Translations under genes and position numbers: made by a program | NCBI GenBank assembly: GCA_000349905.1 | Contig: KB722748.1 | Coordinates: forward strand, 216,897-280,896 | Reading direction: 5' to 3' | Length of the DNA: 64,000 nt | Origin: Volvariella volvacea V23 | Taxonomy: Eukaryota; Basidiomycota; Agaricomycetes; Agaricales; Pluteaceae | Shown here: positions 30,291 to 41,902 of the stretch, one piece after another | How positions within the stretch are numbered: the first letter of the stretch is position 1 | Layout: each line of letters begins with the position of its first letter | Notes under the pieces: generated by a model | What the model was told of the DNA's origin: nothing | The model's input: only the letters and a program-made list of their open reading frames with translations | Database searches by the model: none

Positions 30291-32600
30291 ATGCCTCCTA
30301 GTCCAGCATACAACTGGTACTGTGTTCTAGCCTCTGCCGCAGATATCTTGTCGAATGCCGCTCGTATCAGAGCTTCCCAGGTCGCATATAAGCCAGCTGT
30401 ATCGCATCTTAGGAAAAGAAGGCACACGGAAAACAATGCCACTTCGCCTACACCCTCACCCGACGCGCCCCCGCCTAGTTTCAAAACGCGTAACGAACAA
30501 TCTAGAGAGGAAGGTTTGGACAAGTCGGCTCCACTAGTCACTTTGGTAGACGAGCCGGTGCAGCAGTTGTATGCAGAGCCAGCTCCTGTTGTTCCTGTCA
30601 AGGACCCCCAAGGCCCAATCAAGACGATAGAAGAGCAACCGCAGGTAGTTATTGACGAGCGCCCATTGCCTTCTCATCAGAATGCGGATGCGTCTATTCA
30701 GATGGTATGCATTCTACCAACTCATGTTTTGTTTCATGGACTTCTGGAGCACAGGAACCGGAGCTAGCTCCTTCTGTCGAAGCCAATGTCCCACGGAATT
30801 TGCAATCCTCCAAAGTCCCTTCATCTCGTTTGGGGAGATTATTTCACTATGGAGGTATGCCAATTAATTCGGATACCGGTTTCAGAAGCAATATAACACT
30901 TGCCGGCAGGCTTGGCTGCTTCACTGGGCTACGGTGCTGCTACAGAGCTTCTGCGTCGGACAGGATCTCAACAAGAGCACGAAGGTTCTGTCATCATGAC
31001 TGAGGCAAACATTAAGCGTCTTGTTTCAAAATTATCCGAGATGCGTGGTGCTGCTCTGAAGCTTGGGCAATTTATGAGTATCCAAGGTTGGTTCATAATA
31101 TTTTCACAAATCATCCCATCCAGGATCCCTTGCTCAAAATTTCCTTTTAGATACACATGTATTACCTCCAGAAGTCGACAAAATATTCCGTCGCGTGCAA
31201 GATAGTGCGCATTATATGCCAGACTGGCAAATGGAGGTCGGTCACAACACAGTTAGCATACATATGTCGCCTAATCACCTTATCATGTCTTAGAAAGTCC
31301 TGAAGTCATCCTTGAGTGACGATTGGCTTAGCAACTTCCACCAGTTTGACCGGATACCATTCGCTGCTGCATCTATTGGACAAGTTCATAATGCCATCTT
31401 GTCTGCTTCTGCCTCGCCGACGGGGAAACCTGAACCTGTTGCCGTCAAGATTCAGTTCCCAAATATTGCCAATTCTATTGAAAGCGATTTGGGGTATATT
31501 AAGCTATTGCTTACAGCTAGTGCATTGTTGCCTAGAGGTCTTTTCCTCGATCGCACAATGCAGGTACGTGAGTGGATTGAATAAGGTGCTCTCGACCTGA
31601 CAAATTTTACAGGTCATGAAGGAAGAGTTAGCAGACGAGTGTAATTATGAGCGCGAAGCTCAATTTCTTCGCTCGTTTAGAACCCCAGAGTTCCTGGGCG
31701 ACGACCCAAGATTTAGGGTACCCTGGGTTTGGGATGGCAGTACGAAGGACGTCCTTGTTATGGAGCGTGTTGAAGGTTCGAGCGTGGGTGAAGCAGACCA
31801 ACGAGGCTTGTCTCAATCAGATCGCAATGATGTAAGTTCCTGGGTCTTGTGCTGCTCATTCCTTGGTATCCTTACTTCCGCTGAACAGATTGCAGCATGG
31901 GTTTTGGAGCTGTGCTTGAAGGAACTATTCGAGTTCCGGACCATGCAAACAGATCCTAACTGGACTAACTTCTTGTGGAACTCAAAAACAAGACAGGTGC
32001 GGTTGGTTAACCATGTTGTAGGAATTGCGTTGAGTACCGTACATCTAGGTGGAGCTGGTGGACTTCGGCGCGACTAGAACGTACTCCAAAGAGTTTATGG
32101 ATGACTGGTTGCGTTTACTCCAAGCTGGTGCGTCGGAAGATCGACAAGCCTGCATTGATGCGAGCTTAAAGCTCGGGTACTTGACTGGGGAAGAAAATGA
32201 AGTCCTGCGCTTATCTCATCCTTTTATTCAAAGGGTGCTAACGAACTCTATTAGGTTATGCTCGATGCACACACTAAATCTATGATCCTCCTTGCCACAC
32301 CGTTCAGGGACTCAACTACACAGCCATTCTCATTTGGTCCAGGAACAGTCTGGGGCGAAATTACCAATGCTATTAGAGAACAGATACCAGTGATGCTACG
32401 TCATAGATTAACACCTCCACCAAGAGAGACGTACAGCCTAAATAGGTATGTCCTAAGACCTTCATCCCGGCTTAAAACTGACGCTATTTTAAAGAAAATT
32501 GAGCGGTTCGTTTTTGCTGGCCTCTCGCCTTGGTGCGACACTAGATACTAAGGCAATATGGGACAAAGTAGTCGGCAAGTATAAATTCGATACACAATAA
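30291..32600 (+). CDS. COQ8: COQ8/ADCK atypical kinase for ubiquinone biosynthesis
   Basis: ABC1/UbiB-family protein of the mitochondrial inner membrane, an ATPase supporting the coenzyme Q synthome. Chosen start MPPSPAYNWYCVLASAADIL; an in-frame Met 66 bases upstream is possible. After a long low-complexity linker come LAASLGYGAATELLR, the family motif KLGQFMSIQD (KxGQ), the Ala-rich nucleotide loop PFAAASIGQVH, the VAIK-type Lys in PVAVKIQFP, ADECNYEREAQFLR, QTDPNWTNFLW (catalytic-loop Asn) and the metal-binding VDFGATRTY. The final exon gives LSGSFLLASRLGATLDTK and ends KYKFDTQ at 32598-32600. All signature residues are present. It runs tail-to-tail with OPI3. Confidence 0.95.
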
Positions 32601-32916
32601 CTTAAGCAGGATAGATAGAAGCCTCATCATTAATACTCATGCACCTCACTCTAGTAATACTTCGGTTTGCAAGGATTATGCCCTGAAATAGCTCAGGATC
32701 ACTCAGTTGGCAGCACGATGTTCAAAATGTAGTCTGTTGAAAGCTACAACAAAGCCAAAGCCACAAAGCAGTGTAAGAATACCATGATTGTTGAACCCAT
32801 GAGATAAACGGATGAACTAACTCGGGAGTCAGTGAATGAGATGATTGAGCGAGGTGCGTTAGGATATCGTGACGGGGAATACTGTAGTCTAGGTGTGGGT
32901 ATGTAAGTCTAGAGGT
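32601..32916. other. Convergent intergenic stretch
   Basis: 316 bases between the 3' ends of COQ8 and OPI3; nothing recognised beyond likely untranslated sequence. Confidence 0.5.
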
Positions 32917-33805
32917 TTATTTGCTCTTCTTGGTCTGCTTAGCGCGATTAGCGTATATTATTGTCGTGAAAGGTCTATTAAGAGTATTAAGTAGCAGTCA
33001 TAGATGAAAACAAAATCACCTACCCTTCGTAACGGAGAGCAATGCGGTACACGGTATATACGTAGAGTGTGACGAGAATGCCAGCAGGGCGTTCGTACCT
33101 GTGGTAAGAGTAGGTTCATTGAGTGTTCAATGAGAGAGTATAGTTGAGACGTACCAAAGAGCCCCAGCCAAGAAGCACATGGTGCTCCCATCGTACATGG
33201 GGTCGTTAAGAATATTGAAAGGGAATCTGAGTAAACGAAACGGACATAAAGGAGGCAATTACGATAACACAGGTATAAACACTTGCCCCTCAACACGAGC
33301 ATCCATGAGAATGCCAAAGTAATCACCAAGGAATGTACCAGTAATTCCCAATGCCCAAGTGGAGGAGATGACCAAGGTCTGCCCAATGATGAAAAGGAGA
33401 GCAGGGACGAGGGTATCTAAAGGTGTAGGGAGTATAGCTTTGCGTGGTTGGTCCTGCAGTGCTTGCTGGTACCTAGCACGGAAATGAGGAAGAGCAGGCC
33501 AGAAGGACGGAGAGTTTGACGCACAGGTGGTCACGAAGGATTCCAAATGAAAAGATCATAATGGCCAAGAAGTAGCACCCATTGCGTGCATTTCCACCGA
33601 AAATTTTCGTGATAGTCTTGTTTTTATACTCTGACGCGTCATAGCTTTGAGCTGGTGCAAAATAAAAAGAACTGGTTAGAATGGACATACCATTCCTTGC
33701 AACAATATTCCATGCAAGCGGGTTGAATGAAATTGATAGCAGGGATATGATGAGCGAGTTCTTGCTCCAGTCCACGTTAGAAAGCAGGAACTTGAGGATA
33801 GACAT
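32917..33805 (-). CDS. OPI3: Phospholipid methyltransferase (phosphatidylcholine synthesis)
   Basis: About 210 residues, the size of single-domain Opi3. It methylates phosphatidyl-monomethylethanolamine to phosphatidylcholine with S-adenosylmethionine in the ER membrane. MSILKFLLSNVDWSKNSLII and ISLLSISFNPLAWNIVARN form the first hydrophobic segments. LVISSTWALGITGTFLGDYF, MDARVEG/FPFNILNDPMYDGST, LWYERPAGILVTLYVYTVYR and EGPFTTIIYA are the Opi3 blocks, including the SAM-binding GxG region. The RVEG/FPFN join requires a GC-AG intron (33227-33286); a GT donor further on would insert eight residues into this conserved block. The tail KQTKKSK is a dilysine-type ER retention end. Confidence 0.92.
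33227..33286 (-). other. GC-AG intron in OPI3 (60 nt)
   Basis: On the minus strand the donor is GCAAGT and the acceptor TTACTCAG. Splicing gives RVEGFPFNILNDPMY, matching the yeast Opi3 block RVTGFPFN. It is the second GC-AG intron in the window with the same donor hexamer. Confidence 0.65.
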
Positions 33806-34300
33806 TTCACAAGCACGCTAGGACTGGGACTGGTGTAGAAAGACGTGGACTTGGGCCAAATCGGAGGCTTGGACGTGATGCGCGAATGCTCGTGTTTTTG
33901 CCTCTGGCAATTCCCGAGCAAACAAATATTACAGCATCGCGACAATATTATGCCAGGCCTACAACTTCCTACAACTTGGTTCGTGAGATGTCAATATTTG
34001 ATTGGCGGCAAAACCCTCAAGATGAAGAACCCGGTAACAATTTGTCAGGACATAACTAACGAAGGTAGGGTAAAAGAAACTAAAAGGATATGGGACAAGA
34101 AGAGGTATAATGTATATATTCGCAAGGAAGTGGATCGATATAGAGTATGAGCAAGAAGCGTCAGCAGGCAGAGGAGTGCATGGAGAGCAACGAAAAGAAC
34201 TGCTCAAAACGTAGCAAACCAAGCGACAACTGAAAGAGCAACCGGATATACCTATTACTTACTACCAGAAATGTAGGCTCAAACACACCACCTTAAGTGG
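33806..34300. other. Intergenic stretch
   Basis: About 495 bases upstream of OPI3 and downstream of the phosphatase gene; only short, unsupported frames. Confidence 0.45.
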
Positions 34301-37015
34301 TCAAGTAAACTGCGAGCTTTCCAATCCCGCTTTGCTGACTCTCCGCATCGGTTGCAATGTGTTTTCATCTACTGGAGCTCTTCTCGCGTGTCGATATCTA
34401 CCATGTGCATCCTTAACCTCCACCTCTTGTCCGAGTGTCTCCTTAACATCCATAATACCACCCGCGGATAGTGGCCCACTGATGCCTTCACTACCACCGC
34501 CAAGAGCAGGAGGTAGGCTTTCCCTAACGTGAGCGTTCCGTCTACCACCTGCCACGACGCCATAGTTTGGATGGTGTCCATGACCATGATCACCATCTTG
34601 GTCATGTCCCGCTCCAGTAGGCTGAACCCCAACGGATTTGCCACCCAGTTCTTCCTCTTCAAATGTCATCAATTCTGAGACGAACCCGATGTTGGGTGAA
34701 ATCCCCTTTCGGCGATCTAGGACAAATTGGTACGCTCGGGACAGTGTCCAATGGTTGGCGTGAATCAGATAAGCCATAACTGCCGTGACCGAACGAGACT
34801 TCCCGGCTTTACAGTGCACGTAGGTGGGAGTAGAATGTAATCGTGCGTCGTCTAGCATGCCGTATCAGGATATGAGGATGCATTTATTTCGTCGTGGGGT
34901 GTGATCAGTTCCCGATGGCCATCGACTCGATAGAAAATAGAAGGATGGGCACTTACCCAGGATTTCACAAACCTCTCTCACGCCCCTCCCAATTCCGTCT
35001 TCCTCTACAGTATCCCTCATTGGTATCTTGACGTATCTCTCAAATTGCTCTCTCAACCCCAAGCCGTGATCATCATCACACTCCGCCGCAATGTTCAATA
35101 TTCGCTTGACACCAAGAGACTTCAATTCCGCAACGTGTTCCGGCAAGGTCAGTTCAGGTCCTAGGTACAAAAAGTTTGGCAGTATAGTTGAGATTGTGAA
35201 TGCCGGTAAAGATTCTTCAGTAGATAGGGGAGCATCAAGATCGGGTCGGGCGGTAATAGGTGACGGTGGCATGTACGTAGCAGATGGTCTTGGTGTTCCA
35301 GGGGTATGAGGGGGTGTGTAATGCGAGAGGAAGAAATCAGCGGTCTGTGCATTCGGGGAAGAATTATTTGAGGAGCTATTGGAAGATATTGCCCATCGAG
35401 CTGACGCAGGCGGAGAATGATTTGAATGTACAAGCGTAAGATGAGATGGTGATGTCGGGGGTTGCAGCGTGAGAGCAGGGGGATGATGTCGATTAGCAGG
35501 AACGTTGAGAGTATGCGATTTTTTAGGTAGGGAACGAACATGAAGTTTAGGGAGATTAGCGTTCAATCGCTCCACTGTGGGTTGCTCACTCTTGCGGAGA
35601 TTTGGTACACTTGTCCTGGGAGGTGGTGGACGGCGGAAGCCCACCTGAGATGGAGGAGGTGAAGGAGATTGGTCCATCAAATCCTGCTTGTGGGAATAAG
35701 CAATTGTTTGAGTGCCATTAACTCGACTGGGGGGCATGGCGGCTGGCATCATCGGCATCGGGGAAACAGGAGAGGGTGTAGGACCATTTAAAGGTGATAA
35801 GGACATTGGCTCAATTTCTGGTAGAATTTTTGAACGAGCTGCCGATTGAGTATCGAGTTGGAATAACCCTCTGCCTTTCTTTCCTGGAGTTTGGAGAGGT
35901 GGGGGAATGATCTGGGGTGGGGGCACTCGTATTCGAGTATCCGTATCGTCCTCATCACCAGGCGTTATAATCAGTCCCTCGAGCTGCGGGTGATGCCCAG
36001 CAGCTGAAATACCACCCTCCAAGAAATCGACATCACTGCCATCCAACAGAGGAGCAAGCACAGGTATCAGAGCCCAAGCCGTGCTCCCGATATTGTCCTT
36101 GTCCTTGGTATCCATTTCGTCATCATAAACGACCACATCTCCGTCCCACGGACCCGATGGTTGTAAGAGGTCGTCCCATATTGCTTTGCCCTGATCTGTG
36201 GTGATAAACTGCCGAAGAGCGTCAAGGGAGGGGAAGCCATTCCCTGGTTTACGACAACGTTTGAGGATGAGGAACGGTATCGCTATATTGACGCTATGCC
36301 GTATATGGAAGCTCAGGTGGGATGCAGGTGATCTCGCGTCAATTAACAATGGTCGTCGGGCGCTCGTAAGGCGTTGATAGAGTGTGCCTGGATCAATTGG
36401 CCGTGCGGGATGTGACTGCACGGCCTTGGGACTCAATACGGGGGGCTGAGGTTGGAAGGAGGACAATGGGGTTGATGGGGATGATAATGCGCTGGCAAGG
36501 GGTTCGGAATAAGATGCACTTAGAGGTGTCTCTGCAATTGGAGTGTAATAGGCAGTTGTGGTGCTAGTAGCACTGGGTGGAGGTTCCGGAGCATCACGCC
36601 AAATGGAATTATTAGCAAGAGCAGGAGGGAATGGTGCAGTAGGAAAACCATCAACAATATTTACTTTTGGGAGTTTGCCCCTGGAACGTATTGGACGAAG
36701 GCGGAGGTTATTCTTGACACTCCGGCGGAGTTGATCGAGTGCTGCCAAATCCTTGGATATATCGTCGGGAACAGCATCGTCTGGGGACTGGAGATTGAGT
36801 TTTGGTATAATTGGAGAGCTTGATGGAGAATCAGAGTCTGGGGATGACAGCTGGAGGGTCTCCTCAAACGCGTCGTCGTCTGAGAGATCCACAGACGATT
36901 CGGAAGTCTCGACCTCGATTGGGATGGGAGCTCGCTTGTCGTCGACCAAGGTCAGGTTGATATTCGGAGGGCGGAAACGCTTCGCCTCTGAGTGAAAGCG
37001 GGTTGAATCGGACAT
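34301..37015 (-). CDS. MAP-kinase-phosphatase-like dual-specificity phosphatase with rhodanese/CH2 domain
   Basis: Two exons (intron 34852-34956) give 869 residues from MSDSTRFHSEAKRFRP; an in-frame Met at 37093 would add 26. Residues 208-340 form a rhodanese/CH2 domain: RRPLLIDARSPASHLSFHIR then HSVNIAIPFL, followed by a basic cluster ILKRCRKPG at 250-258 placed like the kinase-interaction motif of animal MKPs. VVVYDDE replaces the rhodanese Cys loop, so this domain is a docking module. A long Ser/Pro linker leads to the phosphatase domain (about 605-750): ILPNFLYLGPELTL, IPMRDTVEED with the general-acid Asp, and PTYVHCKAGKSRSVTAVMAY with catalytic Cys700. Probably inactivates a MAP kinase in nucleus or cytosol. 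Divergent from the Ish1/Msc1 gene. Confidence 0.9.
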
Positions 37016-37447
37016 GGGGTTGGGGTGAATGGAATGGTGGTGGTGGTGTGGTGGTGGGGAGGAGTTGGCTGGGTGGAGTTTGTACAGGGTCACTCAACTG
37101 CACCGACGCAGGGTGGTCAATGAAACACGAAAGGGAAGACGAGAAAAGAAAGAGAAAAGCTGACGCACAGGATGAGATTAGAGGGGTGTTGTAGCATAGA
37201 TGCGGCTGGGCGTATGGTGGTGGTGGAGTTGGACAAAATGCACTTGCATCGCCTTACTTCCTCCATCCCTTGTTGCATCAAGCCCCTATTTGTCCCTGTT
37301 GTCAAGGTCCACGGGTCCATCGTGCCCATGCTGGTCCATCGCGTCCATTCCGCATCAGCGTCATCGATTCGCCACCAGTGACGTCAAGTCCCCGCACTTA
37401 TAACAGGAGATGAAACCAGACGAGTCCTCGCTTTCGTAGATTCAACC
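37016..37447. other. Bidirectional promoter of the phosphatase and the Ish1/Msc1 gene
   Basis: 432 bases between two start codons. It contains a CT/GT-rich stretch, the perfect CRE at 37379-37386 and a TATAAC at 37400-37405, 43 bases before the Ish1-type ATG. Confidence 0.6.
37379..37386. promoter_or_regulatory. Perfect CRE (TGACGTCA)
   Basis: The ATF/CREB octamer lies 62 bases before the start of the Ish1/Msc1 gene and 364 bases from the phosphatase start. In fission yeast, ish1 is a stress gene of the Spc1/Sty1 MAP kinase route, whose factor Atf1 binds this site. Confidence 0.6.
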
Positions 37448-39268
37448 ATGCGCATCCTTCGCTGGGTCCTTCTCGGTGTCGCCCTCACCCCCGCCACTGC
37501 TTCGTGGTTTGCCTCGGACCAGCCTTCCCTGCCCTACACATCCTGGTCGACTGCCGAGCTCACAAAATGGCTCCAGGAGCGCAACATCCCTGTTCCTGCT
37601 GCTCCCCCCTCCTATCAGGACCAACTCCTAGCCCTAGTAGCTGACAACTGGAATTCAGCTGCTGCCTGGACCCAGGAACAGTATGATTCTGCTCGCCAGT
37701 CAGTTCAAAACCTGCGCGAGTCGTCTTTCGATGCCTGGGATGAAAGCCGTCTTCGACAGTTCCTTCTCGAGCGCGGAGTTGTCTCACCACACAGCACCCG
37801 CGAGCACCTCGCTCTCATTGCAAAATCTAAATACAAAGAGTCCTTGCAAATGCTTCAGGAATACGAGGAGCGTATTAGAGACGCCTTACCCGACAATCCT
37901 CTTCGAAGCCAGCCAAGTCGGGTGTCCGAAGCCATAGCACAGGCAACTCTCCCCATTGGACGGAAGATTGACGACTCGCGGGATTATGTCTATTCTTCCT
38001 GGGACAACAACAGGTTAAGGGCATATTTGCAAGATCGCGGTTTACTCAAAACTGAAACCGAAGTCAGCCGCCATGACCTCCTGGGAATGATGAAGCACGC
38101 TTACGCCTCTGTCGCCAATCCGGTCTGGGACGCCTGGAGCACCTCATACATTGTATGTCGCGAACGACATCTCCCGCATATTCGCTAAGTAATTCCCCTA
38201 GCACGAGTGGCTGGTGAATCATGGCCTTGCCAAATCAGAGTATGAGAAGAATCGGGACGAGCTTATCAAGTTAATGCACTCCTATTATTACGACGTAAAT
38301 GACCGTGTGTGGAACTCGTGGTCTGATGGCGAGCTCCACTCTTGGCTTGTCAATCATGGAATCATTAAGAGCAGTGCGCAACTCAATCGTGAAAAGATGA
38401 TGAAGCTCCTGTCGTGCGTATCAGTATATCTACATAAGCTGTTTTACTAATCAAGTCTACGCAGGGACAACTACCTTAGGGCACAGGACACTCTCTGGGC
38501 AGCATGGTCTGACAGCCAACTTCGCAACTGGCTCATTGAAAACGGGCATATTCGTTCAGACACCCAGTTGAAACGAGACGAACTTGTTAAGCTTGCTGAC
38601 GACAAGTAGGTTCCTCTCTTCACGATTACAGGAGCCAACTCACCTATTTTATAGGTATACCGATGCCGCCGAACGAATGGCTAATTATTTAATTTGGCCC
38701 GATGCCCGTCTTAGGGCCTTTTTGAGAGAACGAGGTATTAACGAAGACAAGCTACCCACGTCTCGATCTGGACTGTTGCGTGTGTATTTTTCGTTTTTGA
38801 GTGGGACTCTCGCCTGACTAATTTTCAGAGGAGGTTCGTGTACGTTACGTCCAGACAGAACCTAAGGTTATCGGTGCCTTCCGGCACATCTTTGACCTGG
38901 CAGCACAAAGCGTCACTGCGCTCGGGAGAGCATTTGGAATTGTAGCCACTCGGGCAGGCGATTATTATGATGCCACTTCAAGCAAAGTGGATGGAGCCTC
39001 GCAACATGCGCATGAAAAAGTTCAGGAGGCCAAGCGCCAGGCTTCCGGTGAAGCTGCTCGCGCATACGATCGTGCTCAAGCAGGTCGTGACTACGCATAC
39101 GAGCAAGCCAGGGGAGGCGCCAATACTGCAAGGGAAAACGTGCAGAGACAGGGACAGCGTGCAGAAGATGCAGCAAGGGAGGCATCCCTCAGTGGCCGAG
39201 AGACTGTGCAACAAACATCGAAAGTGGCTAAGGGCGAGGCTGGAGCGAGGTCGGCAAGTGAACTGTAG
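37448..39268 (+). CDS. Ish1/Msc1-type stress protein with seven Ish1 repeats
   Basis: Signal peptide MRILRWVLLGVALTPATASW. Seven Ish1 (HeH/SAP-like) repeats follow, each W-x-x-x-x-L-x-x-WL...L: SWSTAELTKWLQERNI, AWDESRLRQFLLERGV, SWDNNRLRAYLQDRGL, AWSTSYIHEWLVNHGL, SWSDGELHSWLVNHGI, AWSDSQLRNWLIENGH and IWPDARLRAFLRERGI. The C-terminal 130 residues are Ala/Glu/Arg-rich and LEA-like (EKVQEAKRQASGEAARAYDR). Relatives are S. pombe Ish1 (nuclear envelope, stress-induced) and S. cerevisiae Msc1. Introns join SYI/HEW, LLS/DNY, DDK/YTD and LLR/EVR. Stop 39266-39268. Role probably at the nuclear envelope/ER under stress. Confidence 0.92.
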
Positions 39269-39514
39269 TTTGATAATGGACCTTTGGGCCTTGTAGATAT
39301 AGCTGTATATTACTTCTTGAACGCCTTCTTGTGTAGTAGTTAATCATGGACACGCGCTTTGTGATCTTCAATAGTTCACTATTGAAGATCAAGATTTCAA
39401 TCCCTGGACTTTTATTCATTGGGTGCATACGAATGGACCTTCTCTCAGTACCGAAGGATTACGTACAGCCAGCAATAAACAGGGGTGTCATCGGTCATCT
39501 GCCAGTATTCTACT

Positions 39515-40515
39515 ATGTCCACAGGCACTTCCCTCTTTGCCCAAGCTGAAAGCTTCTATCATTTGGGTCAAACAGACAAGGTGTTTGAATACTACCAACT
39601 TTCAATTAAGAGAATACTGAAAGATGAAATTGTGATAGCAAAGCAACGCCTGCCTCCCGGGATACAGCTTCCTGATGACTACCCGGAGGAAGTTCTGGGG
39701 ATGGCCTGGAGAAATTTTGTCGGGTTTTTCAGGGATCCAAACTTGAATTTCGAACAAGATTCGTCGGCATCACCAGTTTTTGGGGTGTATTTTAATTGCT
39801 AATCTTATGATTGACGACTAGAGAATAGCCCCGATGCATATAAGCTCTTGCATTCATTCAGGGCATCTACAGACCATTCATTCACTCGTTTTAAGAGTCC
39901 AAGAGCTCAAATTTTGCTCAAGGCAATGCAAATAGAGGCCTCCTTCGCTCTTGGGCTATTGGCTTGGGATAAACGAGACAGGGCAACTGCTGCGAAGCGC
40001 TATCAAGAAGTGCTAGACTTGGTGGCTACTCATCCTCCCTTCATGTCGGTTCAACCGAATGTGAAATATCTGGAAAGGTGGATTGCCGTCGATGTACAAG
40101 AGATCAAGAGCAACCTTTTTATCCTTACACAGAACGACAAGGTGACTAGTGATCATTTACAAAGCCTCACTGGTGGGGCGATGGGGAACTTGAGAAAGGA
40201 GGAGATTCCGATGGCGTTCACAGAGAGAATAGAGGGCTCAGGGAAGATTACGGTTGACTACCCAATGAAGTCTGCCACTGACGCTTGCGCGTTCTGTGGA
40301 AAGAGGGCCGCTAGGCTGCCTAGATGCAGTTCATGCAAACAAGTGGCTTGTATGTCTCTTTTATGATATCAACTTGTATCAATTTGACTGGTGTTTCAGA
40401 TTGCAGCGGGGATTGTCAGAAGGCTGACTGGAAGTGAGTATTATGTGCTACTTCACTCTTGACTACGTCTGATACCCTTCATAGGAAACACAAAGTCAGC
40501 TGCAAGAAAGTTTAA
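39515..40515 (+). CDS. MYND zinc-finger protein
   Basis: Four exons, about 285 residues. The N-terminal part is helical and TPR-like (SLFAQAESFYHLGQTDKVFE, AKRYQEVLDLVATHPPF). The last 45 residues are a MYND finger: CAFCGKRAARLPRCSSCKQ, then YCSGDCQKADWK and KHKVSCKKV, giving the complete C-C-C-C-C-C-H-C zinc set across three exons. MYND fingers bind proline-rich peptides. The first intron runs from GTGTAT at 39785 to acceptor GAG at 39823, joining PVFG to NSPDAYKLL. I see no SET domain. Partner unknown; the end is 40513-40515. Confidence 0.85.
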
Positions 40516-40927
40516 TGCCTTGCATTTATTTTTGATCTGCTTTGCTGTTTGAATATTGAACATTGTAGGATTTATAGCATAGCGTGTTCCTATTGGACTT
40601 GTCCCGCTTTTGTGGACTGTGTATTCGATTTTGCATTTGTATCTACTTTCGAGTTGCTACTCTATAATGAACCAACATCAATGACAGCACGGACATATCA
40701 CTAAGCATCACAGGACTGTTCTATCGCTGTGACGTTGGCTATCCTAGAATTGCCATAAACGTGCATAGATTAGATACACAATTCTGATAATCATAAGATT
40801 AGTGTGAATGCAAAATACTACAGCATATCATTTACACAGCATATGGGTAGAGTACGACCAAGGCCAACAAAGCACCAAAACAAGAGTTATCAGAACGCAG
40901 GCACAACAGGGTGCGCAAAAGCGCGGT
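40516..40927. other. Convergent intergenic stretch
   Basis: 412 bases between the MYND gene and H2A.Z 3' ends; nothing recognised. Confidence 0.5.
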
Positions 40928-41509
40928 TTATGCTTCCTTCTTCTGTTGTCCCGACTTGACAGTGGTAAGTGTCTTGTGGATAAATGGAAGAACGCCACCA
41001 CCAGCAATAGTTGCGCGTACGAGCGTATCGAGTTCTTCGTCTCCTCTAATTGCGAGCTGAAGGTGGCGGGGTGTGATTCGCTTGACACGAAGATCCTTTG
41101 AGGCATTTCCTATAAGGAGTAAGGGTTGGTACATTAGGTATTGTGATGAGAGAAGAGCTTGAAGGAAGGGGCTATAGACGTCATCAACATACCTGCTAGC
41201 TCGAGTACTTCAGCAGTGAGGTACTCTAGGATAGCGGAGGTGTAAACCGCTGCCTTGGCACCAATTCTGACATTATGTTGCGTTCTTTGTTTGAGGTATC
41301 GATGGATACGACCAACAGGGAACTTGTTAAACAACTCGTCAGAGATGGGACAACGGAGCGCAGAGGTCGAGATGTACCTGGAGTCCAGCTTTTTGGCTAC
41401 GGGTCTGAATGGTCCTTTGTTGTGAGGATTGAGGAGGTGCAGGAGCGGACTGGACAGCAGACGCTGCATTTGCCGCTTTCGACTTTCCACCAGATCGCGC
41501 AGGAGGCAT
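40928..41509 (-). CDS. HTZ1: Histone H2A.Z variant
   Basis: Three exons, 147 residues. The histone fold reads [20 protein letters not shown], then [40 protein letters not shown] and [20 protein letters not shown]. Diagnostic H2A.Z residues are the RIGAKAAVY loop, RGDEELDTL of the extended acidic patch and [13 protein letters not shown]; canonical H2A has RVGAGAPVY and a different docking domain. It replaces H2A at promoters and boundaries through SWR1. The N-tail ([20 protein letters not shown] ... [14 protein letters not shown]) is long, Ala/Ser/Gln-rich and has only Lys9, Lys11 and Lys40, fewer than usual. The UBE2S-like gene lies 5' in tandem. A CGCGAAA (SCB/MCB-like) lies 157 bases upstream. 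Confidence 0.95.
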
Positions 41510-41665
41510 GATCAATATGCAGGAGTTCGCACGGACAGTATAATAGATTCGGCAGCGTTTAGATGATGGATATAAGAGTAGACCAAGTAGCAAATGCCGG
41601 GACTTGACCTGAAGGAGAAACGGACTGATTCAGAAGGTGGCCAGCAGGAGACTTGAACGCGGAGA

Positions 41666-41672
41666 CGCGAAA
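41666..41672. promoter_or_regulatory. CGCGAAA cell-cycle-box-like element before H2A.Z
   Basis: ACGCGAAA around 41665-41672 matches the yeast SCB core (CRCGAAA) and lies 157 bases 5' of the H2A.Z start. A single match of this length could be chance. Confidence 0.25.
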
Positions 41673-41902
41673 GTGGCTGAAAGGATGTGGTGCCGGCACC
41701 AAACCAAGTAGTGTTGTCGGCTATTTGCCTAAACTCTCACCCTGCATCCAGTTCGTTGATCAACAAAGTCACATGGTCTCCAATCCCTCAACTCTCGTCG
41801 AGTGAAAGCTACATGTATTGCGTGTGAGGGCAAGGCAAAAAAAAATCAACGTGATACAGCAGATACATCATCAACTATCGTGAACAGTCTGGTCATAAGA
41901 AA

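Noticed and set aside
30089..30622. 177-codon minus-strand open frame
   Set aside because: It is antisense to the COQ8 N-terminal exon and has no domain.
36382..36567. Plus-strand frames opposite the phosphatase gene
   Set aside because: Shadows of the minus-strand coding sequence.
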